A stretch of 21,653 bases of DNA from Pseudomonadota bacterium (lineage in GTDB: Bacteria; Pseudomonadota; Alphaproteobacteria; Rhizobiales; Devosiaceae). The notes under the pieces are model-generated. The model had not been told where the DNA came from and did no database searches. It saw only the letters and a program-made list of their open reading frames with translations. The stretch lies in the NCBI GenBank assembly GCA_023415605.1, contig JAEZKB010000324.1:1-21653 (forward strand), written 5' to 3'. Positions 1 through 5,589 of the stretch are shown in pieces (the stretch's first letter is position 1; every line of letters begins with the position of its first letter). Made by a program: the position numbers and the translations under genes.

Positions 1-363
1 CGTCCGGAGCGCCCCGTCGCCCGCACGCTGGAGGAGGAAATCTCCCGCGTCGTCCGCTCCCGCGTCGTCAATCCCAAGTGGATCGCTGGCGTGAAGCGCC
101 ACGGCTACAAGGGTGCCTTCGAGATCATCGCGACGCTCGACTACATGTTCGCTTTCGCCGCCACCACCGGGGCGGTCAAGACCCATCACTTCGACCTCGC
201 CTTCGAGGCCTTTGTCGAGGACGATGCGACTCGCGAGTTCATCCGCCACAACAACCGCTTCGGCTACGACGAGCTGATCGCCAAGTTCGACGACGCCCGC
301 CGCCGCGGCTTCTGGACGCCACGCTCCAACTCCGCCTTCGCCTACCTCGAGGACAAGCAATGA
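1..363 (+). CDS. cobN: Cobaltochelatase subunit CobN, C-terminal fragment (5' end outside window)
   Basis: This is the last 120 residues of the large subunit of the ATP-dependent aerobic cobaltochelatase. With CobS and CobT, the enzyme inserts Co2+ into hydrogenobyrinic acid a,c-diamide in the cytoplasm. The frame is open from base 1 and ends in TGA at 361-363. The visible segment NPKWIAGVKRHGYKGAFE, followed by a TLDYMFAF stretch and a tail of the type FWTPRSNSAFAYL, is typical of the CobN/BchH/ChlH C-terminus. Residues for chelatase catalysis lie upstream and cannot be judged. The stop overlaps the cobO start by four bases, so the two are probably cotranslated. Full-length CobN is about 1,200-1,300 residues, so only about a tenth is present. 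The alternative, a magnesium-chelatase BchH tail, is unlikely beside cobO. Confidence 0.93.
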   Translation, partial: RPERPVARTLEEEISRVVRSRVVNPKWIAGVKRHGYKGAFEIIATLDYMFAFAATTGAVKTHHFDLAFEAFVEDDATREFIRHNNRFGYDELIAKFDDARRRGFWTPRSNSAFAYLEDKQ

Positions 364-1001
364 CCGACAAGCCGGCCAAGAAGACCGACCTGATGACCGA
401 GGCGGAGCGCGACGCGTATCACGCCGAAAAGATGCGCAAGAAGAAGGAGGCGCGGAACAAGATCCTCGCCACCAAGACAGAGGAGAAGGGGCTCCTCATC
501 GTCCACACCGGCAAGGGCAAGGGCAAGTCCACCGCCGCCTTCGGCATGGTGTTCCGCGCCATCGGTCACGGCTTCAAGGTCGGCATCGTGCAGTTCGTCA
601 AAGGCGCCTGGTCGACCGGCGAACGCGACGTGCTGGAAAAATTTCCCGACCTCGTCACCATCAACGCCATGGGCGAAGGCTTCACCTGGGACGTCGCCGA
701 CCGTCAGCGCGACCTCGCCGCCGCCCGCGCCGCCTGGGACCGCGCCAAAGCGCTGATCGCCGACCCGGCCTACAAGATGGTGCTGCTCGATGAGCTCAAC
801 ATCGTGCTGCGCTACGACTACCTGCCGCTCGACGAAGTGCTCGACGTGCTGCGCAACAAGCCGCGCGACACCCATGTCATCGTCACCGGCCGCAACGCCA
901 AGGACGAACTGATCGAGATTGCCGACCTCGTCACCGAAATGACGGAAATCAAGCACCCCTTCCGCGCCGGGGTGAAGGCCCAGGCCGGGGTAGAGTTCTA
1001 G
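360..1001 (+). CDS. cobO: Cob(I)yrinic acid a,c-diamide adenosyltransferase (corrinoid adenosyltransferase)
   Basis: The 213-residue CobO/BtuR/CobA(Salmonella)-family enzyme transfers the adenosyl group of ATP to reduced corrinoid cobalt, forming the Co-C bond of adenosylcobalamin. The protein has a basic, charged N-terminal helix (residues 14-43), then a Walker-A-type loop GKGKGKS at about residues 51-57, IVQFVKG, MGEGFTW and LLDELNIVLRYDYL, all hallmarks of the family. Length is normal. The start at 360 is chosen because ATG overlaps the cobN stop as ATGA and gives the family's usual N-terminus; a longer reading from 78 would only be a shadow of cobN. The gene ends one base before the stop of the convergent gene on the other strand. 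Confidence 0.95.
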   Translation: MTDKPAKKTDLMTEAERDAYHAEKMRKKKEARNKILATKTEEKGLLIVHTGKGKGKSTAAFGMVFRAIGHGFKVGIVQFVKGAWSTGERDVLEKFPDLVTINAMGEGFTWDVADRQRDLAAARAAWDRAKALIADPAYKMVLLDELNIVLRYDYLPLDEVLDVLRNKPRDTHVIVTGRNAKDELIEIADLVTEMTEIKHPFRAGVKAQAGVEF

Positions 1002-1002
1002 G

Positions 1003-1506
1003 CTAGCAGCTCGCGCTTGCCTCAGTCGCCTTGAGTGACCGCACCAGGCGCTCCACCACCGGGTCGGCCGCGCTCATCGCCTTGACCGGGTACCGGTATT
1101 CGAACGTCGCGAACTGCGTGCCCTCGCAGAGCGCGATGCTCCGCACGTAGACCACGAAACCCTGTTTCGACCCCGAATAGCTTGCCCAGCTTGGCGTCGT
1201 CCGCTGGTAACTGATCGCCCAGCCTTCACCGTCCAGATATTCGGTTGCGCGCCCAACCTCGAGTTCGAAATCGTCCTCGAGAATATTGCCGCCATAGACG
1301 CGCAATGTCTGCGTCCCGTCCCGGCTGGTGAATACCTGCCCATCGCCATTGTCCGCCTCGCCGCCGCCCGTGAAGTCGGGTGGCACGTCCAGGGCGTAGC
1401 CGAAGCGGGCATTTTCGTAGTGTCCCCACTCCGACGCCAAGGCAGGAGGAACGGCAAGAGCGGGGATTACGAGGATGGCAAGCAAAGCAAGGAAAGGTGC
1501 GCGCAT
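1003..1506 (-). CDS. Secreted or periplasmic protein of unknown function
   Basis: The protein has 167 residues and I do not recognise a named family. The N-terminus MRAPFLALLAILVIPALAV reads as a Sec signal peptide, with an Ala-rich cleavage region (PPALAS) near residue 25. The mature part begins W-G-H-Y-E-N-A-R-F-G-Y and is rich in aromatic and small residues with alternating hydrophobic positions, suggesting a beta-sheet fold. Two cysteines remain after cleavage (ALCEGT and the C-terminal residue) and could form a disulphide in the periplasm. ATG at 1506 is preferred over an upstream TTG at 1536 because it starts directly at the signal peptide; no strong ribosome binding site decides it. 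It is convergent with cobO, with one base between the stops, so a part in B12 synthesis is not implied. Confidence 0.8.
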   Translation of the reverse strand: MRAPFLALLAILVIPALAVPPALASEWGHYENARFGYALDVPPDFTGGGEADNGDGQVFTSRDGTQTLRVYGGNILEDDFELEVGRATEYLDGEGWAISYQRTTPSWASYSGSKQGFVVYVRSIALCEGTQFATFEYRYPVKAMSAADPVVERLVRSLKATEASASC

Positions 1507-1543
1507 AAGCGCAGTCTGCGTCGGCGTCTCGGCCAATTCAAGA

Positions 1544-1572
1544 CCGCGCGGTCCGGGTCCCGCACCGCGCGG
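1544..1572 (-). terminator. GC-rich hairpin, possible terminator after the 56-residue membrane gene
   Basis: A perfect inverted repeat has nine-base arms (CCGCGCGGT / ACCGCGCGG) and an 11-base loop. It starts about 10 bases past the stop of the - strand gene at 1582. The sequence after it on the - strand (tcttgaatt) is only weakly T-rich, so it may be a Rho-assisted or attenuating hairpin rather than a classical intrinsic terminator. It also lies just upstream of the secreted-protein gene. Confidence 0.45.
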
Positions 1573-1581
1573 GGGAAGAGG

Positions 1582-1752
1582 TTAGGTTCCCCTCATCAAC
1601 ACACCGCCCGCAAGGACGATGAAACCGATGAGCAGGATCCAGAACGCATAGGCCGAAATGACGGGTAGCGAGACGAGAACGCCGAGCAGCGCCAGCACGG
1701 CGAGCACGACGGCGATGATGAAGACGATCTGCTTAGGCGCGTTCAGAGTCAT
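1582..1752 (-). CDS. Small integral membrane protein (56 residues), function unknown
   Basis: The start ATG at 1752 is preceded on the - strand by GGAGG with a spacing of about seven bases, which decides it over an upstream start at 1785. The protein begins MTLNAPKQ and then has two hydrophobic segments, about residues 9-27 (IVFIIAVVLAVLALLGVL) and 33-52 (AYAFWILLIGFIVLAGG). They are joined by a short S-L-P-V-I-S turn, giving a helical hairpin with almost no soluble part. It ends MRGT, with a single positive charge near the C-terminus. I cannot assign a function. It lies downstream of, and on the same strand as, the small CDF exporter (about 108 bases apart) but has its own strong ribosome binding site, and a hairpin follows its stop. 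Confidence 0.75.
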   Translation of the reverse strand: MTLNAPKQIVFIIAVVLAVLALLGVLVSLPVISAYAFWILLIGFIVLAGGVLMRGT

Positions 1753-1816
1753 AGAGAAGCCTCCTGATCTGTGACGATGCACCATGTAAGCCTAGGACAT
1801 TCCTGCCGCCGCGTAT

Positions 1817-1833
1817 CGCGCTTGCGCAGCGCG
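1817..1833. repeat. Short GC hairpin between CDF exporter and 56-residue gene
   Basis: The arms CGCGCT and AGCGCG are separated by TGCGC, about 28 bases beyond the stop of the CDF gene at 1861. No T-run follows on either strand. It may be a weak transcript end or processing hairpin between the two - strand genes; the function is inferred only from position. Confidence 0.3.
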
Positions 1834-1860
1834 TGCACAAGAAACGGGCATTGGCCCACT

Positions 1861-2535
1861 TCAGCGCTCCTCTTGCTGATGTCCGTGGTCATGGTCGTGG
1901 TGCTCATGCCCAAGCCCGCTCGCTCGCGCTTCTTTCCATTCTCCATAGCTCTGCCGCAGGATCTGCTGCGCCGAATTCAGAAACAGTCCGGACATGATGC
2001 CGGCCACGATCAGGTCAGGTATCCCCGAATTCAGCCACCACACGAACCCGGCGGCCACCACTACTGCCACATTGCCGATGGCGTCGTTGCGCGAGCAGAG
2101 CCAGACCGATCGCACATTGCTGTCGCCGTCCTTGTAGGCCGCCAGCAGCCACACTGAGAGGAGGTTCGCTGCCAGCGCCGCGACGCCGATCATGCTCATC
2201 ACCTCCGCCTCCGGCACGCCGAGTACGATCAGCTGCCAGAGCGTCGATCCGGCCACCCAGAGGCCCATGGCGAGAAGGCTCAGCCCCTTGGCGAACGCGG
2301 CACTGGCGCGCACCTGCAGAGGCTTGCCGATGGCCCAAAAGCTCAGTGCATAGGTCACGCCATCGGCGAAAAAGTCGAGCGCGTCCGCCTTCAGTGCCTG
2401 GCTACCCGAGATCTGCCCAGCGGTCATCTCGACGAAGAACATGCCAATATTGATGGCGGTGACCATGATCAGCCGGCGCTTGTACTCGTCGTTGAGCCCG
2501 TCGAATGTCGCCGCGTGGTCGTGTCCGTCGCCCAT
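1861..2535 (-). CDS. Small CDF-type cation exporter lacking the C-terminal cytoplasmic domain
   Basis: This 224-residue inner-membrane protein of the cation diffusion facilitator superfamily probably exports a divalent metal (Zn, Cd, Co or similar) using the proton gradient. Six hydrophobic segments can be seen, at about residues 22-40, 52-70, 79-104, 113-133, 150-168 and 172-189. Transmembrane segment 2 carries DALDFFAD, a CDF-like metal site with Asp where His is more usual. The second half-site in segment 5 reads NDAIGN rather than HxxxD, so the site is atypical. The usual C-terminal dimerisation domain of about 90 residues is missing and replaced by a His/Asp tail (GHEHHDHDHGH). The start is supported by AAGGGA seven to eight bases upstream. 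It is divergent from a MerR gene, and the intergenic region holds a MerR-type promoter reading into this gene, so it is probably metal-induced. Confidence 0.85.
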   Translation of the reverse strand: MGDGHDHAATFDGLNDEYKRRLIMVTAINIGMFFVEMTAGQISGSQALKADALDFFADGVTYALSFWAIGKPLQVRASAAFAKGLSLLAMGLWVAGSTLWQLIVLGVPEAEVMSMIGVAALAANLLSVWLLAAYKDGDSNVRSVWLCSRNDAIGNVAVVVAAGFVWWLNSGIPDLIVAGIMSGLFLNSAQQILRQSYGEWKEARASGLGHEHHDHDHGHQQEER

Positions 2536-2568
2536 GGATTTCCCTTTGATTCTCGTCTGGCGACGACC

Positions 2569-2599
2569 TAGATAATTCCTCTAGTCACTAGAGGTTCAA
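2569..2599 (-). promoter_or_regulatory. MerR-type promoter for the CDF exporter: -35, 19-bp spacer with palindromic operator, -10
   Basis: Read on the - strand there is TTGAAC (2599-2594), a 19-base spacer, then TATCTA (2574-2569). The overlong 19-20 base spacer is diagnostic of MerR-family activated promoters. The spacer region contains the perfect palindrome CCTCTAGTCACTAGAGG at 2578-2594, with eight-base arms around a single central base. Transcription would start near 2562, giving a leader of about 26 bases that contains the ribosome binding site. The adjacent divergent gene encodes a MerR metal sensor, which very probably binds here and unwinds the promoter when loaded with metal. Confidence 0.8.
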
Positions 2600-2605
2600 G
2601 CCCCA

Positions 2606-3025
2606 ATGCAGGATTATTCGATCGGCGAGCTCGCGGCGCAGTCCGGCGTCAAGGTACCCACCATCCGCTACTACGAGCAGATCGGCCTCATCGCCGCGCC
2701 GCCGCGCACCGAGGGCAATCAGCGCCGCTACGATCGGCCGGCGCTCGACCGGCTGAAGTTCATCGCCCACGCCCGCGACATGGGGTTTTCAATGGAGTCG
2801 CTGAAATCCATGCTGCGCCTTGCCGGCCATCGCGAAGCGCCCTGCGCCGATGTCGACGCTCTGGTCGCCGAGCACCTGGCGGAAGTCGACGCCCGCATCG
2901 CCCAGCTCACGCGCCTCCGCGGCGAGCTCGCCGGCATGCTGTCCGACAGCCATCACGGCACGGTCGCCGACTGCCGCATCGTGGAGGTTCTGTCCGATCA
3001 CGACGAGTGTGGGTGTGAGCACTGA
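2606..3025 (+). CDS. MerR-family metal-responsive transcriptional regulator (ZntR/CadR/PbrR-like)
   Basis: This 139-residue protein is a dimeric DNA-binding metal sensor. Residues 4-42 form the winged helix-turn-helix (YSIGELAAQSGVKVPTIRYYE, then GNQRRY), and a dimerisation coiled coil spans about residues 80-115. Cys80, Cys123 and the C-terminal DECGCEH (Cys135, Cys137, His139) sit where ZntR/CadR/PbrR sensors hold their metal ligands. Of these relatives, the spacing suggests a divalent metal (Zn/Cd/Pb/Co) rather than Cu(I) or Hg(II); this is an inference. ATG at 2606 lies 12 bases past the operator palindrome and has no clear Shine-Dalgarno sequence, so expression may be weak and autoregulated. 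The product probably activates the divergent CDF exporter gene. Confidence 0.92.
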   Translation: MQDYSIGELAAQSGVKVPTIRYYEQIGLIAAPPRTEGNQRRYDRPALDRLKFIAHARDMGFSMESLKSMLRLAGHREAPCADVDALVAEHLAEVDARIAQLTRLRGELAGMLSDSHHGTVADCRIVEVLSDHDECGCEH

Positions 3026-3069
3026 GGAACGAGGTAAGGGAAGGGGCACCATCAAGCCCACTCTCAGGC

Positions 3070-3149
3070 TGTCATCCCGGGCTTGAACCGGGACCCATCT
3101 CTCCTCCACTCGAACCGATGAGTGGGTCCCCGCCTTAGCAGGGATGACA
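3070..3149. repeat. REP-like intergenic palindromic repeat (two facing half-units)
   Basis: The outer arms TGTCATCCC (3070-3078) and GGGATGACA (3141-3149) are complementary. The inner arms GGGACCCA (3090-3097) and TGGGTCCC (3123-3130) are also complementary, so the 80-base unit can fold into one long interrupted hairpin. The right half, read on the - strand, encodes the V-I-P-A-K-A-G string that marks a dispersed repeat common in Proteobacteria. It lies in the 3' region shared by the MerR gene and the convergent CDF gene, where it could act as a bidirectional terminator. Confidence 0.75.
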
Positions 3150-3192
3150 GCAGATGCGTGTGCGGCAGCGAGCGAACCCCACTGCCACTCTC

Positions 3193-4098
3193 TCACACCA
3201 CCACAATCCCCGAATGCTTCGCCTTCTCTTCGGGCTCCACATGGATGGTGATGAGCACGTCCGCCACGGTCTCGCGCAGCTTGGCTTCGATGCGGTCGCA
3301 GATGGCATGTGCCTCGGCCACGCTCATGGTGCCGGGCACGACAAGGTGGAAGTCGATGAAGGTCATCTTGCCGGCCTGCCGCGTGCGAATGTCATGCGCT
3401 TCGATAGCCCCCTCGGCATTGCTCGAAATGATCTCGCGGATGGCTTTGAGCGCCGCCGGTTCCACTGCTACGTCCATGAGCCCGATGACGCTTTGCTTGA
3501 TCAGTTGCCAGCCCGACCAAAGGATGGTGAGCGCCACGAGCGCTGCGAGGATCGCGTCGAGCTGGTTGTAGCCGGTCGACACCGCCAGAAGCACGCCGAT
3601 CAGGACGCCCAGCGTCGAGATCACATCGGTCGCCAGATGCCTGCCATCCGCCTCGAGCGACATCGAGCGCTCGCGCTTGCCGACGCGGATCAGGTACCAG
3701 GCCCAGGCGGCGTTGAAGGCCGAGGCCAGCACGGACACCGAAATGCCCACGGGGTCGGCCACGAACGCACGCGGCGAGAAGAACCCCCTCCACGCCTCAT
3801 AGAAGATCACCAGCGCCGCCACCGCGATGAAGACGCCGATCACCACGGCCGAGAAATATTCCGCCTTATGGTAGCCATAGGGCAGGGTGGCGTCCGCCGG
3901 CCGGGCCGCGAGCCGTACCGCCGCCAGCGCCACGATCGCCGTCACCACATTGACGATGCTTTCGAGCGCATCCGAGAACAGCGCGATCGACCCGGTAAGG
4001 TAGGCCGCATAGCTCTTGAGGGCGAGCACCACCACCCCGATGATCAGGCTGCCAGTGGCGATACGAGTGATGCTTGAGCTGGGTGACGCTTCCATCAT
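3193..4098 (-). CDS. CDF-family cation efflux transporter (FieF/YiiP-like)
   Basis: This protein of about 301 residues is a full-length inner-membrane cation diffusion facilitator with six transmembrane segments and a C-terminal cytoplasmic domain. It is expected to export Zn2+, Fe2+, Cd2+ or Co2+ in exchange for protons. Segment 2 carries LFSDALES and segment 5 carries HLATD, the two halves of the canonical metal site. YGYHKAEYFSAV matches the family's interfacial motif. The C-terminal part includes AHDIRTRQAGKMTFIDFHL and IHVEP, typical of the ferredoxin-like dimerisation domain. Three starts are possible: GTG at 4146, ATG at 4098 or ATG at 4095. None has a strong ribosome binding site; 4098 is chosen because it gives the usual short cytoplasmic leader. 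It is divergent from the cbiX operon across 245 bases. Confidence 0.9.
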   Translation of the reverse strand: MMEASPSSSITRIATGSLIIGVVVLALKSYAAYLTGSIALFSDALESIVNVVTAIVALAAVRLAARPADATLPYGYHKAEYFSAVVIGVFIAVAALVIFYEAWRGFFSPRAFVADPVGISVSVLASAFNAAWAWYLIRVGKRERSMSLEADGRHLATDVISTLGVLIGVLLAVSTGYNQLDAILAALVALTILWSGWQLIKQSVIGLMDVAVEPAALKAIREIISSNAEGAIEAHDIRTRQAGKMTFIDFHLVVPGTMSVAEAHAICDRIEAKLRETVADVLITIHVEPEEKAKHSGIVVV

Positions 4099-4208
4099 CC
4101 GGCCATACGCCACCCCCACCGACCTGGCAAGCGACTGAATTTGCACGTGATTTTAAGAAGCATTCGCAACTGCCGGGGGAATCGTTTGCACCCGTAGGAG
4201 GCTTTCAC

Positions 4209-4294
4209 TACAACCCCTTGTAAGCGCAGCGTTCCTCAAGGGACTGAAACAGTCCGGTGCGGTCGACCCAAATCGGGGACCCAGTCCGGAGCGG
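4209..4294. promoter_or_regulatory. Cluster of inverted and direct repeats upstream of the cbiX operon
   Basis: The interval between the CDF gene and cbiX holds three patterned sites. TACAA-CCCC-TTGTA lies at 4209-4222. GGACTG-AAA-CAGTCC at 4241-4255 is a perfect six-base hairpin. CAGTCCGGTGCGG at 4250-4262 recurs as CAGTCCGGAGCGG at 4282-4294, with one mismatch and an offset of 32 bases (about three helical turns). This looks like operator or leader structure for the operon that starts at 4344, but the regulator is unknown. I could not fit a cobalamin riboswitch here. Confidence 0.4.
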
Positions 4295-4343
4295 CTTCAA
4301 AACTCTTTGCGAACTCTGCCTTTCGCGTGTTTCGAGAGGCGAG

Positions 4344-5585
4344 ATGACGACCAAATCCCTGCTCCTGCCGCCCGATACGGGCGTGATGCTTTGCGGCCAT
4401 GGCAGCCGAAACCAGCTCGCCGTCGGCGAGTTCGCGGTGCTCTCCGAGCGCCTGCGCCAACGGCTGCCTGGCGTCCCGGTCGAGTATGGCTATCTCGAAT
4501 TCGCCAACCCGGTCATCCATCAGGGCCTCGACAAACTCCGCGCCCACGGCGTCAAGAAGGTGCTCGCCGTTCCCGGCATGCTCTTTGCCGCAGGCCACGC
4601 CAAGAACGACATCCCCTCGGTTCTCAACACCTACGCCGCCAGGGAAAAGCTCGACATCACCTATGGCCGCGAGCTTGGCGTCGACCTCAAGATGCTGCGG
4701 GCCGCCGGCGATCGCATTCAGGAGGCGATTGCCGCCGCCCCTGTCGACATCCCCCGCACCGAAACCCTGCTGCTGGTCGTCGGCCGTGGCGCCTCCGATC
4801 CCGATGCCAATTCCAACGTAGCCAAAGTCATGCGCATGCTCTGGGAAGGCATGGGCTTCGGCTGGGGCGAGGTTGCCTATTCGGGCGTCACCTTCCCTCT
4901 GGTCGCACCGGCCCTCGACCATGCCGTGAAGCTCGGCTACCGCCGCATCGTCGTCTTTCCCTATTTCCTCTTCACCGGCGTGCTGGTCAAACGCATCTAC
5001 GACGCAGCCGATGAGGCCCAGGCTAGGTATCCCGGCGTCGATATCCTCAAGGCGCCCTATCTCAACGACCATCCGCTGGTCATCGACACCTTCGTCGATC
5101 GCATCCAGGAAATGCTGGTCGGCCAGAACCTCATGAACTGCGCCATGTGCAAATATCGCGAGCAGGTTCTGGGCTTCGAGGCGGAGGTCGGCCTCGCGCA
5201 GGAAAGCCACCACCACCACGTCGAAGGCATCGGCGGTGGACTTGAGAACTGCCCTTGCGGCGGCGATTGCGATTCCTCCTGCCGCGACGAGGCCTTCTGC
5301 AAGGCGCATGGCTTGCCCTGGACGCCACTGCACACCCATGACCACGGGGATGATCACATCCACCCCCATCACCACCACGAGCATGCGCACGCACTTATCA
5401 ACAGTCAGGCGCTGCCGCTGGTGACCTTCGGTACCCCCGAAACCCACCACCATCACGGCATTTCGCACGGCCATGACCACGGTGACCACCATCACCACCC
5501 ATACCCGCATGCCGACCATCCTTTGGGTCCCGTGACACTCCCCAGGGTCCCGGGTAAACTGGCCCGCGAGCAGAAACAGCGGTAG
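4344..5585 (+). CDS. cbiX: Sirohydrochlorin cobaltochelatase-type protein CbiX, long form with Fe-S and His-rich tail
   Basis: The 413-residue protein has two tandem CbiX/CbiK-type class II chelatase domains. Domain 1 (about residues 10-130) has LCGHGSRN with His19 and GMLFAAGHAKNDIP; domain 2 (about 145-260) has VVGRGASDPDAN and FPYFLFTG. MNCAMC at residues 264-269 is the MxCxxC motif of long CbiX proteins that holds an Fe-S cluster. A second Cys cluster follows at residues 303-319 (C303, C305, C309, C313, C319). The remaining roughly 90 residues contain several His/Asp blocks such as HTHDHGDDHIHPHHHH. In the anaerobic pathway CbiX inserts cobalt into sirohydrochlorin. Here it heads an operon whose other enzymes are mostly of the late-cobalt type, so its real substrate is uncertain and cobalt storage or delivery is possible. 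ATG at 4344 follows GAGAGGCGAG. The next gene starts four bases after the stop. Confidence 0.9.
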   Translation: MTTKSLLLPPDTGVMLCGHGSRNQLAVGEFAVLSERLRQRLPGVPVEYGYLEFANPVIHQGLDKLRAHGVKKVLAVPGMLFAAGHAKNDIPSVLNTYAAREKLDITYGRELGVDLKMLRAAGDRIQEAIAAAPVDIPRTETLLLVVGRGASDPDANSNVAKVMRMLWEGMGFGWGEVAYSGVTFPLVAPALDHAVKLGYRRIVVFPYFLFTGVLVKRIYDAADEAQARYPGVDILKAPYLNDHPLVIDTFVDRIQEMLVGQNLMNCAMCKYREQVLGFEAEVGLAQESHHHHVEGIGGGLENCPCGGDCDSSCRDEAFCKAHGLPWTPLHTHDHGDDHIHPHHHHEHAHALINSQALPLVTFGTPETHHHHGISHGHDHGDHHHHPYPHADHPLGPVTLPRVPGKLAREQKQR

Positions 5586-5589
5586 CGAA

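Noticed and set aside
342..956. Long open frame on the - strand opposite cobO
   Set aside because: It lies wholly antisense to cobO, has composition typical of a GC-rich shadow frame and no recognisable domain.
1817..1833. Intrinsic terminator after the small CDF exporter
   Set aside because: The stem is short and no T-run follows, so it is listed only as a low-confidence hairpin.
3154..4077. Open frame on the + strand opposite the FieF-like gene
   Set aside because: Its product is His/Arg-rich with no domain, and it mirrors a clear CDF transporter.
4236..4343. Possible cobalamin riboswitch before cbiX, because of GGTGCGG followed by an AATCGGGGA-like stretch
   Set aside because: The order and spacing do not fit: there is no GCCACTG, no B12-box-like CAGGAGACCTGCC segment, and too little sequence before the ATG. 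It was kept only as unexplained repeat structure.
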